Of a stretch of DNA of 64,000 bases, positions 11,591-22,937 are shown one piece after another (the first letter of the stretch is position 1; every line of letters starts with the position of its first letter). The DNA comes from Henckelia pumila (Eukaryota > Streptophyta > Magnoliopsida > Lamiales > Gesneriaceae), in the NCBI RefSeq assembly GCF_033568475.1, contig NC_133122.1, forward strand, positions 165,628,130-165,692,129. Reading direction: 5' to 3'. The notes beneath the pieces are model-generated. The model searched no databases and had not been told where the DNA came from. It saw nothing but the letters and a program-made list of their open reading frames with translations. Position numbers and translations under genes: made by a program.

Positions 11591-11810
11591 TTGTCCAAGT
11601 ACACTTCAACCCTTTTACCATTTGTGACGTCCTGGAGCCGATTTTTTGGTCTGATTAATCCAATTAAATCACTTAATTAAGTTTAACCATTTAATCTTAT
11701 AAAATGAGACTGAGTTACTACATAGTAGCTATTGGGAGAGTAGGCATTATCTTTGTTAAGGATTTTAGATCAATAATAGTGATATAATATTCACTTAACT
11801 GTAGGCTTTG

Positions 11811-12325
11811 TGGTAGCTCGATTCTTAATTAAGTTAATCAACTTCTTAAAATTGATTAAGGAGTTAAAAATCGGATTCACAATGATCGAAAATGGTTTCA
11901 AGGGCTTCAAGCTATTGGATAGTTCGGAAGCACCTAACTGGTTATGTAGTAACCCGATTCCAGAAATAAGCAATTAACTGTATAAGCATGTTGAAAATGG
12001 TCAAAAAGTGATTAAGGAATTCTCGGATTAGATTAATAAGTAAAAAATGAGATTCAGGACGTTTGAAAATGGTCCGGAGGGTTCCAAGTGTTCGAGCAGT
12101 TTGGAAGGTCCGAACTTGAACAAGGTGGAGATCGGAAGTTCCGATCCCTTCGGAAGCAAGAGTTGGAGTTCGGAAGCTCCGGGCAGTTCGGAAGTTTCGA
12201 TCCTGAGTTCGAAGATCCGAACGTTCCCCGACAGGCAGATATGAGCTCTCTAAGTTGTGGTTGGTCAAGGTGGAGATCGGTGGTTCCGATCTCCTAGTTC
12301 GGAAGTTCCAAACATTGTCGACATT
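11811..12325 (+). repeat. two truncated 5' ends of family X LTRs
   Basis: A first fragment begins TGTGGTAGCTCGATTC at about 11811. A second begins TGTAGTAACCCGATTCC at 11945 and includes a palindrome array (12071-12313) before it stops where pararetrovirus sequence begins. The short stretch 11723-11810 shows nothing I recognise. Confidence 0.6.
12071..12313 (+). repeat. palindrome array in the truncated family X LTR
   Basis: About eight copies of the family X palindrome are found here, among them perfect or near-perfect ones at 12129-12145 and 12274-12290. The TATA box expected next is missing because the LTR is cut off at about 12325. Confidence 0.85.
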
Positions 12326-13255
12326 AAAATATTTGAAAAGTATTACCGATGGGAGTGGCTAATACACCCCAAATATTTCAATGAAAAATGGATAATTTTT
12401 CTAAAGATTATCTTGATTTTATGTTTGTCTATATTTATGATATTTTAATAACATCTAAAAATATGGATGAACATGTTAAAAATTTAGAGATTTTCTCAAT
12501 TTTTGTAAATAAGGACTGGTTCGTCCGAAAAGAAGGCAGTCATTGCTACAAGAAAAAATGAATTTCTTAGAATAGAACTAGATGAGTCAGAAAATTCTGC
12601 AACAACATATGTTAAAGAGGTACATAATTTTACGAAAAATCTCAAAGACAATAAGCAACTCCAAAGCTTCTAAGGAGTTGTAAATTTTGCTGGAATGTTC
12701 TTTAAAAAAATATAGCAAAACATTGGAAAATTTTCAGTCCATTACTAAATAATGACGCTAGATTTGTATGGACAAAAGACCACTTTAAAGACCTTAGCCA
12801 ATTCAAAGAGATTTGCAAGAATCTTTCAAAAATGGATATCTCTCAAGATGAAGATGATAAGGTACTATACACAGATGCCAGTGACCATATGTGGGCAACG
12901 GTTCTTACAAAGATCACACTAGATGGAGAACAACCATGTAGATACTGCAATGGTTTATTCTCATATGCATAGGTAGAAAGATGACATATCAATGAAAAGG
13001 AATTATTTGCACTGAAAAAAGCTTTTGAAAAATAGTCATTATTCTTACATGCCAAGAAATTTATATTAAAATTTGATAATACACAGGTTAAAGCCTTCTT
13101 AAGAAATAAAATTGAAAATAAACCAGAGAATACTCGATTATTGAGATGACAAGCTTTATATCAAAACTATATTTTTGATATTGCTATTATCAGATCTCAT
13201 GAAAATATCCTTCCAGATCTCTTAATAAGAGATGGACAATGCTGAAGCCGATGTC
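12326..13255 (+). pseudogene. endogenous pararetrovirus RT/RNase H remnant
   Basis: The plus strand encodes, in several frames and with many stops, recognisable pieces of a Caulimoviridae-type polymerase. These are the region after the RT catalytic motif, the connection segment, and an RNase H with its start-of-domain aspartate motif at about 12870 and the later HINEKE-like and bond-to-substrate segments up to about 13240. The order and wording fit caulimovirids better than gypsy elements, and no integrase follows. At least two frameshifts and several nonsense changes are visible, so it is an inactive genomic copy. I give no genus. Confidence 0.7.
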
Positions 13256-13955
13256 ATCACGAAAATGCAGAGGAATTTGAGGGAACACCATGAAATGCTT
13301 TAAAATGAGTTTAATAAGCTTTTCCTAAATACCGAAGTGACGGGTAGACTACAACAAGTTGATAAATGAACTGTCTGTGATCGAATAACATGATGCCTAC
13401 AAGCTTATGCTCAGTTGCGGTATGTATTACAAAATCCGAACCTCGATGCTATTCAGAAACCACTAGTTTCCTAAAATGATACTTTTCAAGTACAAGGGAT
13501 CTATACTTGGAGCATGGGATTTAAGTACCCCTAGCACAAGTGCTAAGTATGGATCATTTTTGGATGAGTCGACTCAAGAAAAAATTGAGGCACCAGATCC
13601 TTGTCTCGAGCCATCAAGTCAACCCTTCACCTCGGAGATTGAAGAGAGAGAGATCAGTCTTAGACCTCAAATTGAAAAAGGAAAAACTAAAGTTGACAGT
13701 AACAAAACTAAAATTTCTCCATTTCAAGTATATAAAAAAATTTGGATAAATTAAAAAACAGAGTAGGAATTAATCCGGCTACAAGTCGGGTTAATGTTGC
13801 AGGAAAATTCCCAAGGGTGTGGATGAAACCCAACGTTCATCCAAAATATGCTAAAATATGGTATGATTTTGGGGCTCTTGCCTCGGTTTATACCACCTTA
13901 TTAGGTTTCTCGGAGATAGCGTTTCTACCAAAATAGATCCAGTAAGCGGTACATA
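13233..13955 (+). pseudogene. pararetrovirus downstream ORF, first half
   Basis: Right after the RNase H region a further frame runs toward 13955 with a few stops and frame changes (open pieces 13476-13754 and 13742-13936). It has a charged, serine/proline-rich start and then a more ordered segment. Its position after the polymerase matches the transactivator/inclusion-body ORF of several caulimovirids, but I assign that role only by position. It is cut by the MULE at 13965 and resumes at 22947. Confidence 0.5.
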
Positions 13956-13964
13956 AAACTTGGG
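13956..13964. other. left 9-bp target duplication of the MULE
   Basis: AAACTTGGG here is repeated exactly at 22938-22946 on the other side of the element. A perfect 9-bp duplication is the mark of Mutator-like transposition. Confidence 0.95.
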
Positions 13965-14397
13965 GGGATAAAACCTTAAAATATCCTTATAGTTCCATTA
14001 TTTTCCCATTTATGTCCCTCAAAACATTTCGGTGCCATTTATGTCCCTTATTCTAACTTTGATTTCCAATATACATCTCTGCCGCCAACTTTGCTGTTAA
14101 GATATAACGGATTAGTCACGTGCAAGGCACGTGAATTGGGAAACACCAATATACGCCCAAATCGAAGCCTTCGACTCATCATTATTTGAAATTAACGAAC
14201 CCTAATCCCCAAAATCCACATTTCCCTTTGCTCCAAACCCCATCGAACCACCGGACATTGGTCGGCGACGGGAAGTGACGGGAACCCAAAAAATTTGATA
14301 GTATCAAATGGAAGTTTTTTTATGTTTCTTATTCTTTGTAACTCATTTTTTAAGCTACCGATCCCAATCTAGTGGTGAGATTTCACGGGATCTCGAG
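13965..14397 (+). repeat. left terminal inverted repeat of the MULE
   Basis: It starts GGGATAAAACCTTAAAATAT and runs to CTCGAG at 14397. The mirror copy ends the element at 22937. It probably supplies the promoter of the second gene, by analogy with MuDR. Confidence 0.93.
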
Positions 14398-14673
14398 TTG
14401 TATATTTGGCAGCAAGTTTTATGATATGTGTACGAGTTGTATTTCTTACTCCAAGTGGTAGACATATATACTGATGCTTTTATGGGATTGTATCGTGTGT
14501 ATATGTATAGGCTGAAGCTATTTTTTTTATATTATTGCAGCAGTGTCGTAGCTTGATTTCTGTACGATAATGGTTAGCGCTTTGATTCAATTTCAGCTTC
14601 CTATTCGAATTTTGACAATCTATATTATTTGAGTATAATTTATGTTTTGAAATGTTTGTTTATTGAAATGTAG

Positions 14674-15070
14674 GGAAAAACATATGTGGTTTTTGAAGGA
14701 CATATCCCCGGTATTTATAATAGTTGGGAAGAATGTTGGAAGCAAGTTAATGGATATAATGGTGCATTGCACAAATCATTTCCCATTAAAGAGAATGCAG
14801 TGAGAGCTTATGATGCATACAAAAAAAAAACAACATGCTTTCTCTGCCCCTACTGCCCAAAACAGTTCTAGTAGTTCGAGCTCAACTTTGGAGCCAAATG
14901 CAGCTGCGTCTTCAAGTTCTGGTGAAACAATGAGTCAAATTGAAGAACTAGGGAATATGATAAAAATTCAACTGGATTTGGCTGATGCCTATTGTCGTAA
15001 TGCAGCTAAGATCGCTGAGATTTATGAAGATGTTAAGAAGAAAATGGACTCTGCTCATAACAGTGATTAA
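14674..15070 (+). CDS. MULE second gene: RNase H1 N-terminal (viroplasmin-type) domain protein, last exon
   Basis: A splice acceptor (GAAATGTAG at 14673) opens an exon whose first residues, YVVFEGHIPGIYNSW then EEC, QVNG and KSFP, match the small RNA:DNA-hybrid-binding domain at the N-terminus of eukaryotic RNase H1, also found in caulimoviral viroplasmin (Pfam Cauli_VI). No catalytic RNase H domain follows. Instead there is a serine-rich linker and an acidic helix with coiled-coil character (IEELGNMIKIQLDLADAY...). The stop is TAA at 15070. A run of ten A at 14821-14830 separates two frames: the domain is in one and the linker/helix in the next, so this copy is frameshifted, read by slippage, or carries a one-base sequence error. 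The 5' exon is not located. The gene is convergent with the transposase. Confidence 0.65.
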
Positions 15071-15559
15071 TTGATAGGGTTCCATGGTGTAGTGACTTTA
15101 GTTTTTTTTATTTGGATGAATGTATTTGTTACATGCAAAATTTGATGATGGAAGAATGTAACAGACTTGAAATTCTATGTTATGTGTTGAATGAATGAAC
15201 ACTACTATTTTGTTTAATCTCTAATGATTGGTTATATGTTTTTAAAGCAAACATAGTTATAAAATAACCAAAATTTATGATAGAGTTTTCCCTTAAATAT
15301 AATGAAACCTCAAAATCACAACAACAGATATTAGCTAGCACAACAAATGTATCCATAAATTGACCGCAAATGTATCCATCAAATGTAACCAAAATGACAC
15401 ATCACCATCTCCTCCAAAATATACATATCAAAAAGCAAACATCACAATCTCCTCCAAAATAAATGTACATATCCAAAAGCAAACATCACCAAAAGCTTGG
15501 ATACAATAAAGTCATATACTGTGTTGCAAAATATAGTGCTAGATTCCGAGATTCATATG
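15071..15559. other. spacer between the convergent MULE genes
   Basis: The spacer is AT-rich with no convincing frame. It should hold both 3' UTRs. A short direct repeat of CAAATGTATCCATAAA-type sequence occurs at about 15343-15385, with CACCATCTCCTCCAAAATA-like sequence repeated at 15402-15464. Confidence 0.5.
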
Positions 15560-16239
15560 TCATTTCTTTATCGAAGCATTTGAATTTGATCTTGTACTTC
15601 TTCTTGGTGCTGGAGTAGCCCTCATATCAACCTGGTCTGAAATGTTCCTTGAATCTTCACGGACTGGAACTGACTGGCTTTGCTTCTTTTGATTAGCAAC
15701 AAGTTCTCTTAGTTTTGAAACACTGGTGAAGTTTTTCCCCCTTTCACGAACACAGGGTTCTGCATGACCTGCAAAAATAGATCATATATTCACTGGTTTA
15801 GGAGTAGACAAATTAAAAATATAGACATATACCTACGTAACAGAAATGAAATTCATATTGACCTGTGAGGATGGCCTCCGAACCTGTGTTGATAGATTTA
15901 ACAGAAATGAAATTCATATTAATAATGTCAATGTGTTGATAGATAATGTTAATTACTTGTAGACATATAGCTACTTACCTGAAGTTTCCTTGCAATTGGC
16001 TTTGAAGATACTATCAATGTTGATTGACTTTGTTGTGTTGGATGTTCATCCACACGCTCCCTTATTTCTTTGCATGTCATTTTGTTATGCCCATCTCCTC
16101 CGCAATTTTTGCACTTGGTAATTCTTTTAGCTCCACGCAGATGTGTTCCACTAGGCACTTCATCTCCTTCTCTTCTTCTCAGTTTACATGGTCTGCCAAC
16201 TTTCTTTGTATACACTGGTGGTAGCGGAGGTACTAATTC

Positions 16240-19200
16240 TGTAGCACCTAAAATCTAATCTACTATATCGCACACATTAATTTAAATAAATATTATGATT
16301 ATTATTTATTTTTAGCTTAATTGATTTAAATTCTTTATTTTAATTATGTGTAATAAATATTAATTATTTATTCAAATGATTTTGTTGTACCAAATATTTA
16401 ATTAATGCTTTTAATTATTTAATTAATTTATTTATTTAAATGATGTTATTGTGTAATTTAATTGTTTTAAATATTTTAAAAGTTTAAGCTTTTTAATTAA
16501 ATGATTTTAATTATTTAGTTTATTCATTTAAATTATCTTAATTGTTCCGTTTACTTATTTAAAATTTCTTAAGTTTATTGGATAGTTATTTAAATGATTT
16601 TAACTGTTTAACTTATTTAATACTTTTGATTGTCCAACTTATTTATTTTAAAGAACTTAAGTTTAGCGGTTAGTTACTTTAAATCATTTTAAATTCCTAG
16701 CTTATTTATTTAAATGGTTTAAATTGCCCTAGTCATTTTAAAAGTTTTTATTCCGCTTGTGTATTTATTTAAATGACTTTTAATCAATCATTTAGTTTAT
16801 TTAAATTATTTTAATCGCTCTTTTTATTATTAAAACATTTTACTTATTGTCGTGACATCAAAATATTTAAAGTATTGATTTTAATTTCTAAGATAGTGTT
16901 TAAATTCCTTCAAATGTTTATTTGTTTTTGTGACGTCTAAGTTCCATAATTTAAATTTCCTGCCTAATTTAGCCTCGATATTTAAATTCCTAAATTCATG
17001 ATGATTTAAATGCTTTAAAATTTTCTTAAAATTTAATTGTTTGAATATTTAAATTTACTTACTTGAGATACTTGAAATTAGTGACATTCGGCTCCGGCAC
17101 GCGGCAAAGGTGGAAACGGCGGGAAAATATCGTATTTTAAAATTTGATGGCCTAAAATTCTTGAGAGTTGAAGAAAATAAAAAGAAAATATTATTTTAAA
17201 TTTTTCCAAATAAAAAAAATCGCGTAAGCGCATTTTCGCGCGTAATTTTTTAAATTTCCCAAATTCGCCTTTTTGGACCCGGACTAGTGAAATTTCATTC
17301 TTGACATTTAAATTAAAAGATTCTAGACTTAGGAATTTAAAAAGAGAACAATTTTACAAGCCAAAGTTGTAATACCTAAACTTGCACTATTATTAGTAAA
17401 AGGACACTTTTTGAGCATGTCTTACACTCACACACTCACACCTATACATACATACACTTAAAATATCCCACCACAAATTAAACCCTAGCATTTCTAAATC
17501 ACTTCAGCCGCCACACTCCTCCTTTCCCCCCATCTCTCACGCCATTTCACTCCTCATCCTCCAAGTAGCTCTCGGCGCCCCTCTTTCCCTTCTCCCTTGC
17601 CGCCGGTCATCCTCCCCTGTCTCCAGCCGTCATGTTGCCGCCCCAAAGCCACCTTAGAAAGCTACAGCAGCTGCTGGTCGTGACCTCCAAGCAGTAGCCG
17701 CCTTTCTTTTTCTTGTTCTTGCAAGAGTTAGGCAAGACATCTTCTCCTCTCTTTAAAACCCAAGTATAGAGTATATGTTTTATTGTTCTTGGACTTACTA
17801 TAAATTTCTCATGATTTGAAATGTGATTTTGTGTGTGTATGGGTTCAGTTTTCAGCAGGGCCAAGTGCTTGAGGTGTGGTCTTGTGCATTTAAATTTGTT
17901 AACTCGTTTATTGAGCTTATTTGAATGATTTACTAGCATCTAAATGAAATTTTGCATGTTGTGAATGGAAAATCAGAATATAACCTGAAAATTTCGATCC
18001 ATTATTGTGTGTGAATTGTTGGTTTTAAGTCTCACTAGATGGTGGACAAGTTATTTAATGCATATGCTTTGAAATGATGTAAATCAAATCGAGTTTGTGG
18101 CGTTTGAATGGAAGTTTCTGTGTGAATGGATGAAAGGAGTGGAGGGGCTGATCATGGGGTGCTCATGGGATTAAACATATGTTTTTGAATGAGTTTTGGA
18201 TGGATTATAGGGCTGGTTATTGGACATTTTGGTTGGATTGTCGGTTAGTGGAGTTTGAGGGCACCGGGCGAGCGTTTTGGAGAAAAAGATTGAACGAGCT
18301 AGCGCGGGGCAAGCGACTAGCTCAAGAACCCTTGCTGGTCATTTAGGGACCCTTAGAGGATGCTTGGGTGAGTTTTTGAGGTTTTAGGTTACAAGGAGTG
18401 AGTTCGGAAAGCCTTAGCGTTAAGGGCACCAAAGCTGAAATTTTTCACCTACGCGTTCAACCTCTAAAATTCAGTTCTGATGGGTACCTTAGCAAGACCT
18501 GGGCAGAGGATACCCATGATTTCCTAAGTGTGTGTGATGTTAGGGTAGTTTAGGTGCGAATTGGGCTTATTTCGGCTAATAATCGAGTAGGATATGTGCA
18601 TTTTAAGTTAGACGTGCGTGAGCAGATTTTTCTAACAACTATGGGCTGTCCGGGAATTTAAATTGTTTGGGTTGTTCGGGCTTCCATTAAAGGTTGAATA
18701 CTGTTCCTAGGTGTATTTTAAGATGCGTTTGAGGTGCCGGTTCAAACGAAAAGCCTTTTGAATTAAAATAGGATAAGTCATGGATCATACGGGTTAACCG
18801 CTTGAGATGGACCCTTTTTGGGCGTAACCTTAAGTGTAAGTAGAAAGCCCTTAAGCTGTGGGTGTTCACCTACAATCCAATCACCCATAAAAAATTATTT
18901 CATGCTATCTTTTGAGTTTCTTGTCTTCTAAAATTATTCAACCCCATTTATTCGCGTGCGTGACTTCAAATTTATTTAATAATTTAGTCCCGAAGTCTTA
19001 AATTAATGAATGCTTGTAAAGGTGATTGATAAATGTGAAAAGAGTTAATGAATGAAAAGTTAAAGAATGAAGTGAGTTGATTGTGACTTAGACGTGCAAT
19101 GATGGGTCGGGGGATGCCCTGGTTCACTTGCCAAAATGAGACGTGTAGATCGGGGTCGGGAGACATCTCGGCTTCCCTACCAAATTAGACGTGTAGATCG

Positions 19201-19995
19201 GGGTTGGGAGAAATCTCGACTTCCCTACCAAATCAGAGGGGAAATGTGGGGCCGAGAAAAACTCGGTTTTCTTGCCGGCATAGTACTGTAGCCATTGATC
19301 GATCAAAACCATATTCGCAATCGAGGATCTAAAGTTAAAGGAAAGTTAAAGGTAAAGTTCAAGAAAGTTAAAGTTCAAGTGTGAGTAAAGTTCATGATTG
19401 TCATATTTAAATTACATATTGCAACGAGTCTACTTCGGGCATGTGTTGTGTTTCCTTCGCGAGAGTTCATCGTATACTTATTATTATTTTTAGTATGATG
19501 CATGTATTTTTAACCCTCGTTATTTCTAATACAATTTTGTTGGGCCTTTAGGCTCACTACTATGCTTAGTGCAGGTTAGACTTTCGTTGAGATCAACGGG
19601 CATGACTCTCGAGTGGACTGCGATGCGGGCACGACGCATCTCTCAGACTTATGCTAGTCTTCCGCAGAGTTTAATCGAATTAAAATGTTATGAAGTAGTT
19701 ATTTTTTTTATTTGGCAAATATAAATGTAATGATTTTTAAGATTTGTTCTTGGTCTGTAAGGATTAAATTGTTAAATTATGGATTTTTGTGATGTCAAAC
19801 TTTTTCCACTAGTTTCTCTTTCATTTTTTTTCCGTCTAGTTTATCTGTGATGTCGGTTGTATTTTTCTTGTATGTTTTCTGTGACATGTGGGTTTTGATA
19901 TAAATAGATAGGTCATGCAAAATTTTTTAATTTTTAAATTCGTATTTTATTTAATTATTAATTATTAATTATAAGTAGAAGTCTAGGTCGTTTCA
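16240..19995 (+). repeat. solo LTR C, 3.76 kb
   Basis: It starts TGTAGCACCTAAAATC at 16240 and ends CTAGGTCGTTTCA at 19995, flanked by a perfect 5-bp target duplication AATTC (16235-16239 and 19996-20000). The transposase frame resumes cleanly on both sides (ECEF to the left of the insert on minus, ELVPPLPPVYTKK to the right). It is the same family as LTR B. At about 3.7 kb this is a long LTR for a plant element. There is no internal region, so it is a solo LTR left by recombination between two LTRs. The family is probably Ty3/gypsy, not proven. Confidence 0.93.
19091..19281 (+). repeat. 48-bp tandem repeats in LTR C
   Basis: GACGTGTAGATCGGGG recurs at 19140 and 19188 (48-bp period), flanked by two degenerate units. 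It corresponds to 4436-4640 in LTR B. Confidence 0.85.
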
Positions 19996-22504
19996 AATTC
20001 ACATTCCGTCCATAGATCAGGACCAGTGATGGGGAGAATAACATGCTCATAACATCTCTTATATCTATCGACTTCATAATATGGATTGACATAATCCATT
20101 GGATCTTGATGCTTACACCAGATGGAACACACCGCATGTTGGCAAGGGATGCCTGTCAAGTCCCATTTTCTGCAGCTGCAAGAATTCATACCAAAGTCGA
20201 CAGTGTGTTGACCAGATGGTCCATTGAATTGAAAGTGTGTATCATCTGCTTGTTGTGGGATAATTTGTGCCGCATCCATATATATCTTTGCCACCACATT
20301 TCGAATTTTAGGACAAATCTTGTTGTCCCTTTTGTGAGCTCTCTCTCTGTTAAGTTGAAATCGGACCATCAACAAATTTCGTATATTTTAAAACATTGGA
20401 ATTATCGGCTTGTCTCTTGCTGCCAAAATGAAACTGTTGAAGCACTCAGACATGTTATTCAATAACACATCACACTTGGGGGTAGTGGCAAAATGTGACC
20501 TCGACCATTGTTCCTTTGGTTTCTTATCCAACCACTCATACGCCTTCTCATAAATATGTTTCATCTCCTCCATTCTATGTCAAAATTATGGTATTGTTGT
20601 TGATTTTGCAGCTGCCCAAAGTGCATTTTTAATTGACATACCTTTGAAACCATCCCTTTTCATGTTGGTGTGTAAATATCTCACACAAAAACGATTATCC
20701 GCAGCAGGAAACAAACTTTCAAATGTTGGAATTAGACCCTTTTGTTTGTCAGATATGAAGGTCCAACTAAATCCATCTCCAAAGCCTATGTCTGCGTCCA
20801 GGAACTGTAAAAACCACATCCACGAATCTTTGGTCTCTCTTTCAACCATCGCATAACTGATAGGGAAGATGTTGTTGTTGGGATCTAGCCCAACAGCTAT
20901 TAACAACTGTCCACCAGTTTCAGTGTTCAGGAAGCATCCATCAACACCTACTAGAGGTCTACACGCTTGCTTAAAACCTTCTATGCACGCTGAAAAACAG
21001 ATATACATGCGCTGAAATCTTGGCCCATCATCATCCTCAGTCAGTTTTAAGATAACCGACGCACTTGGATCGACACTTTTCAACTCAAGACAATAATCTC
21101 TGATCTTACTAAATTGTTGCGTGGTAGTTCCTTGTAGCAACTCAAGAGCTTTCCTCTTAGCCATATATGATTTCTTCCTTGAAATACTTAATTTCAAGCT
21201 ATTAGAACCTGGTCTTGGAATTCTACGACGCCCAACTTTGAGTTCGACTTAAACTTTTTCACAAAAGTTTTTCCCAGCCAACTACAAGTAGCATTTTTAT
21301 TCTTGCTATGCCAAAAACATCCCTTGTGTTCCGATTTGAAAGTCTTTATCTGCCAACAACTATCATGACCCTTTGGTGACACATGAATCACCCAATCACA
21401 ACCTTCAACTGTACACCGACCCCTAAGCCTCTACTTATCAACATTAACAAACTTCACAGACTTTCCCCGTCTAACACAATGACTTTCAATTGCAAATTTA
21501 GCCTTATCTCTTGAGCTAAAAATCATTCCAACTTTCAAGTCAGGATTCTTTGCATCCTTGATTGGGTCGAAAATTGGAAATTTCTGGGATTTACCATCTC
21601 CATCATCAGAATCCAAATTACTATCTAAGTCATCATTGTCAACACAATTATCATCGCCTTCTTCATTCTGCATCCCAGCTAAAACATTATTAGGAATGTC
21701 TGGATTTACCATCACCACATCATTCAACATTCCCACATCATGATCGACATTACTGTCAAAAGCCTATCATCTTCCTCAAACTCATAATCACTATCATGAA
21801 ACTCATCTTCTTTGACATTAACATCATCATATTCTGATCCACTTTCTTCATTTTCTGAACTTGTTGCACTATTGCTATCAATCTCATCATCACATTCATA
21901 TGCTATATATATCTCGACTTGGTGGTTGGTTGGGATGTTATCTTTAATTGTCGATACCTCTGCATCATTCCCCAGATATCTGCCATTACTCGAACTAAGA
22001 CCTGATTTATGCCAAAACACAGGAACCTTTGTGTCTTTGTAACCTAATTCCTCAGAAAATCCATACAAATGAAGCATTTTCATTTTATTTGCATCCACCC
22101 AGTCATAATATTCAACACTTCCCCCAATATATTCTTTCAATGTACTTGTGCCCTTCATTTTTCCATTATAATATAGTTTCAAATTAACGGATGTATCATC
22201 TCCAATGCTATCTGTAAATCAATACACAAATTCAAAGGTTTAGTCCAACAAATAGTTACATAAAAGAGTTTTATATAGTTAATCAATAATTAAACAGTAC
22301 ATATAAAATAACAAAATCAGTGCTAAATAGAATAAATACCATAGTCTGGGGTGAAACGCAAGATGCTTCTACTTCGTCTGGACATTAGAGATCAACAACA
22401 GTAGCTTTTAGTCACTTTAAACTACAAAAAATAACAAAATCGGTAGCTTAAGAAAAATCTATTTTGAATCAACAAAAAGAAAAACAAAATATACTTAATG
22501 GAAT

Positions 22505-22937
22505 CTCGAGATCCCGTGAAATCTCACCACTAGATTGGGATCGGTAGCTTAAAAACTGAGTTACAAAGAATAAAAAACATAAAAAAACTTACATTTGCTA
22601 CTCTCGAATTTGCTGGGTTCCTGACGCTTCCCGTCGCCGACCAATGGCCGGTGGTCCGATGGGGTTTGGAGCAAAGGGAAAGGTGGATTTTGGGGATTAG
22701 GGTTCGTTAATTTCAAAGAATGATGAGCTGAGGGCTTCGATTTGGGCGTATATTGGTGTTTCCCGATTCATGTGCCTTGCACGTGACTAATCTGTTATAT
22801 CTTAACAGCAAAGTTGATGGCAGGGATGTATATTGGATATCAAAGTTAGAATAAGGAACATAAATGGCACCGAAATGTTTTGAGGGACATAAATGGGAAA
22901 ACAATGGAACTATAAGGATATTTTAAGGTTTTATCCC
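22505..22937 (-). repeat. right terminal inverted repeat of the MULE
   Basis: This is the mirror of 13965-14397. The transposase start codon lies 120 bp inside it, so the transposase promoter is likely here. Confidence 0.93.

Larger units (their letters stand above)
2599..11722 (-). repeat. LTR A (family X-like), split by LTR Y
   Basis: On the minus strand the LTR begins at 11722 with TGTAGTAACTCAG, close to the start of solo LTR X (TGTAGTAACCCAG at 8350). It continues through 10955, is interrupted by LTR Y, and resumes from 3219 down to 2599. Without the insertion it is about 1.39 kb, like LTR X (1.48 kb). Matching blocks include the R/U5-like segment near 2800 (GGGGTGTT, GGATGGAGCAGGAGGCTC on minus) and the segment 10984-11100, which aligns to 63690-63790. 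No clear target duplication was found, so it is an old copy or its ends are slightly wrong. Confidence 0.65.
15560..22385 (-). pseudogene. MULE transposase (MURA-type), broken, with solo LTR C inside
   Basis: Exon 1 is 22385-22340 (start MSRRSRSILRF) and exon 2 starts at 22211. The order is an acidic N-terminal region, a MuDR DNA-binding segment (about 21500), and the MULE transposase core with VGVDGCFL, then an aspartate in ISDKQKGL. A SWIM-type zinc finger CxC...CxH (CSCRKWDLTGIPCQH) follows near 20150-20220. After LTR C come a GRP(C)K basic tract and a zinc knuckle CKNCGGDGHNKMTC (16215-15979), a 21-bp exon (15883-15863) and a last exon (15768-15560). Defects are frameshifts near 21760 and 21245, in-frame stops at about 21431, 20586, 20580 and 20388, and the 3.76-kb LTR. 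A working protein would bind the terminal repeats and cut and paste the element. Confidence 0.88.
13965..22937. mobile_element. two-gene Mutator-like element (MULE)
   Basis: This 8,973-bp element has 433-bp terminal inverted repeats (13965-14397 and 22505-22937, about 95 percent alike by eye) and a perfect 9-bp target duplication. It carries a transposase gene read leftward from the right repeat (22385 to 15560) and a second gene read rightward from the left side (to 15070). The two are convergent, as in maize MuDR with mudrA and mudrB. It lies inside an ORF of the pararetrovirus remnant. Solo LTR C later landed in the transposase. Without LTR C the element is about 5.2 kb. The transposase has stops, so this copy cannot move by itself. 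Confidence 0.93.

Noticed and set aside
12843..13055. Minus-strand frame of 70 codons.
   Set aside because: It is the antisense of the pararetrovirus RNase H region.
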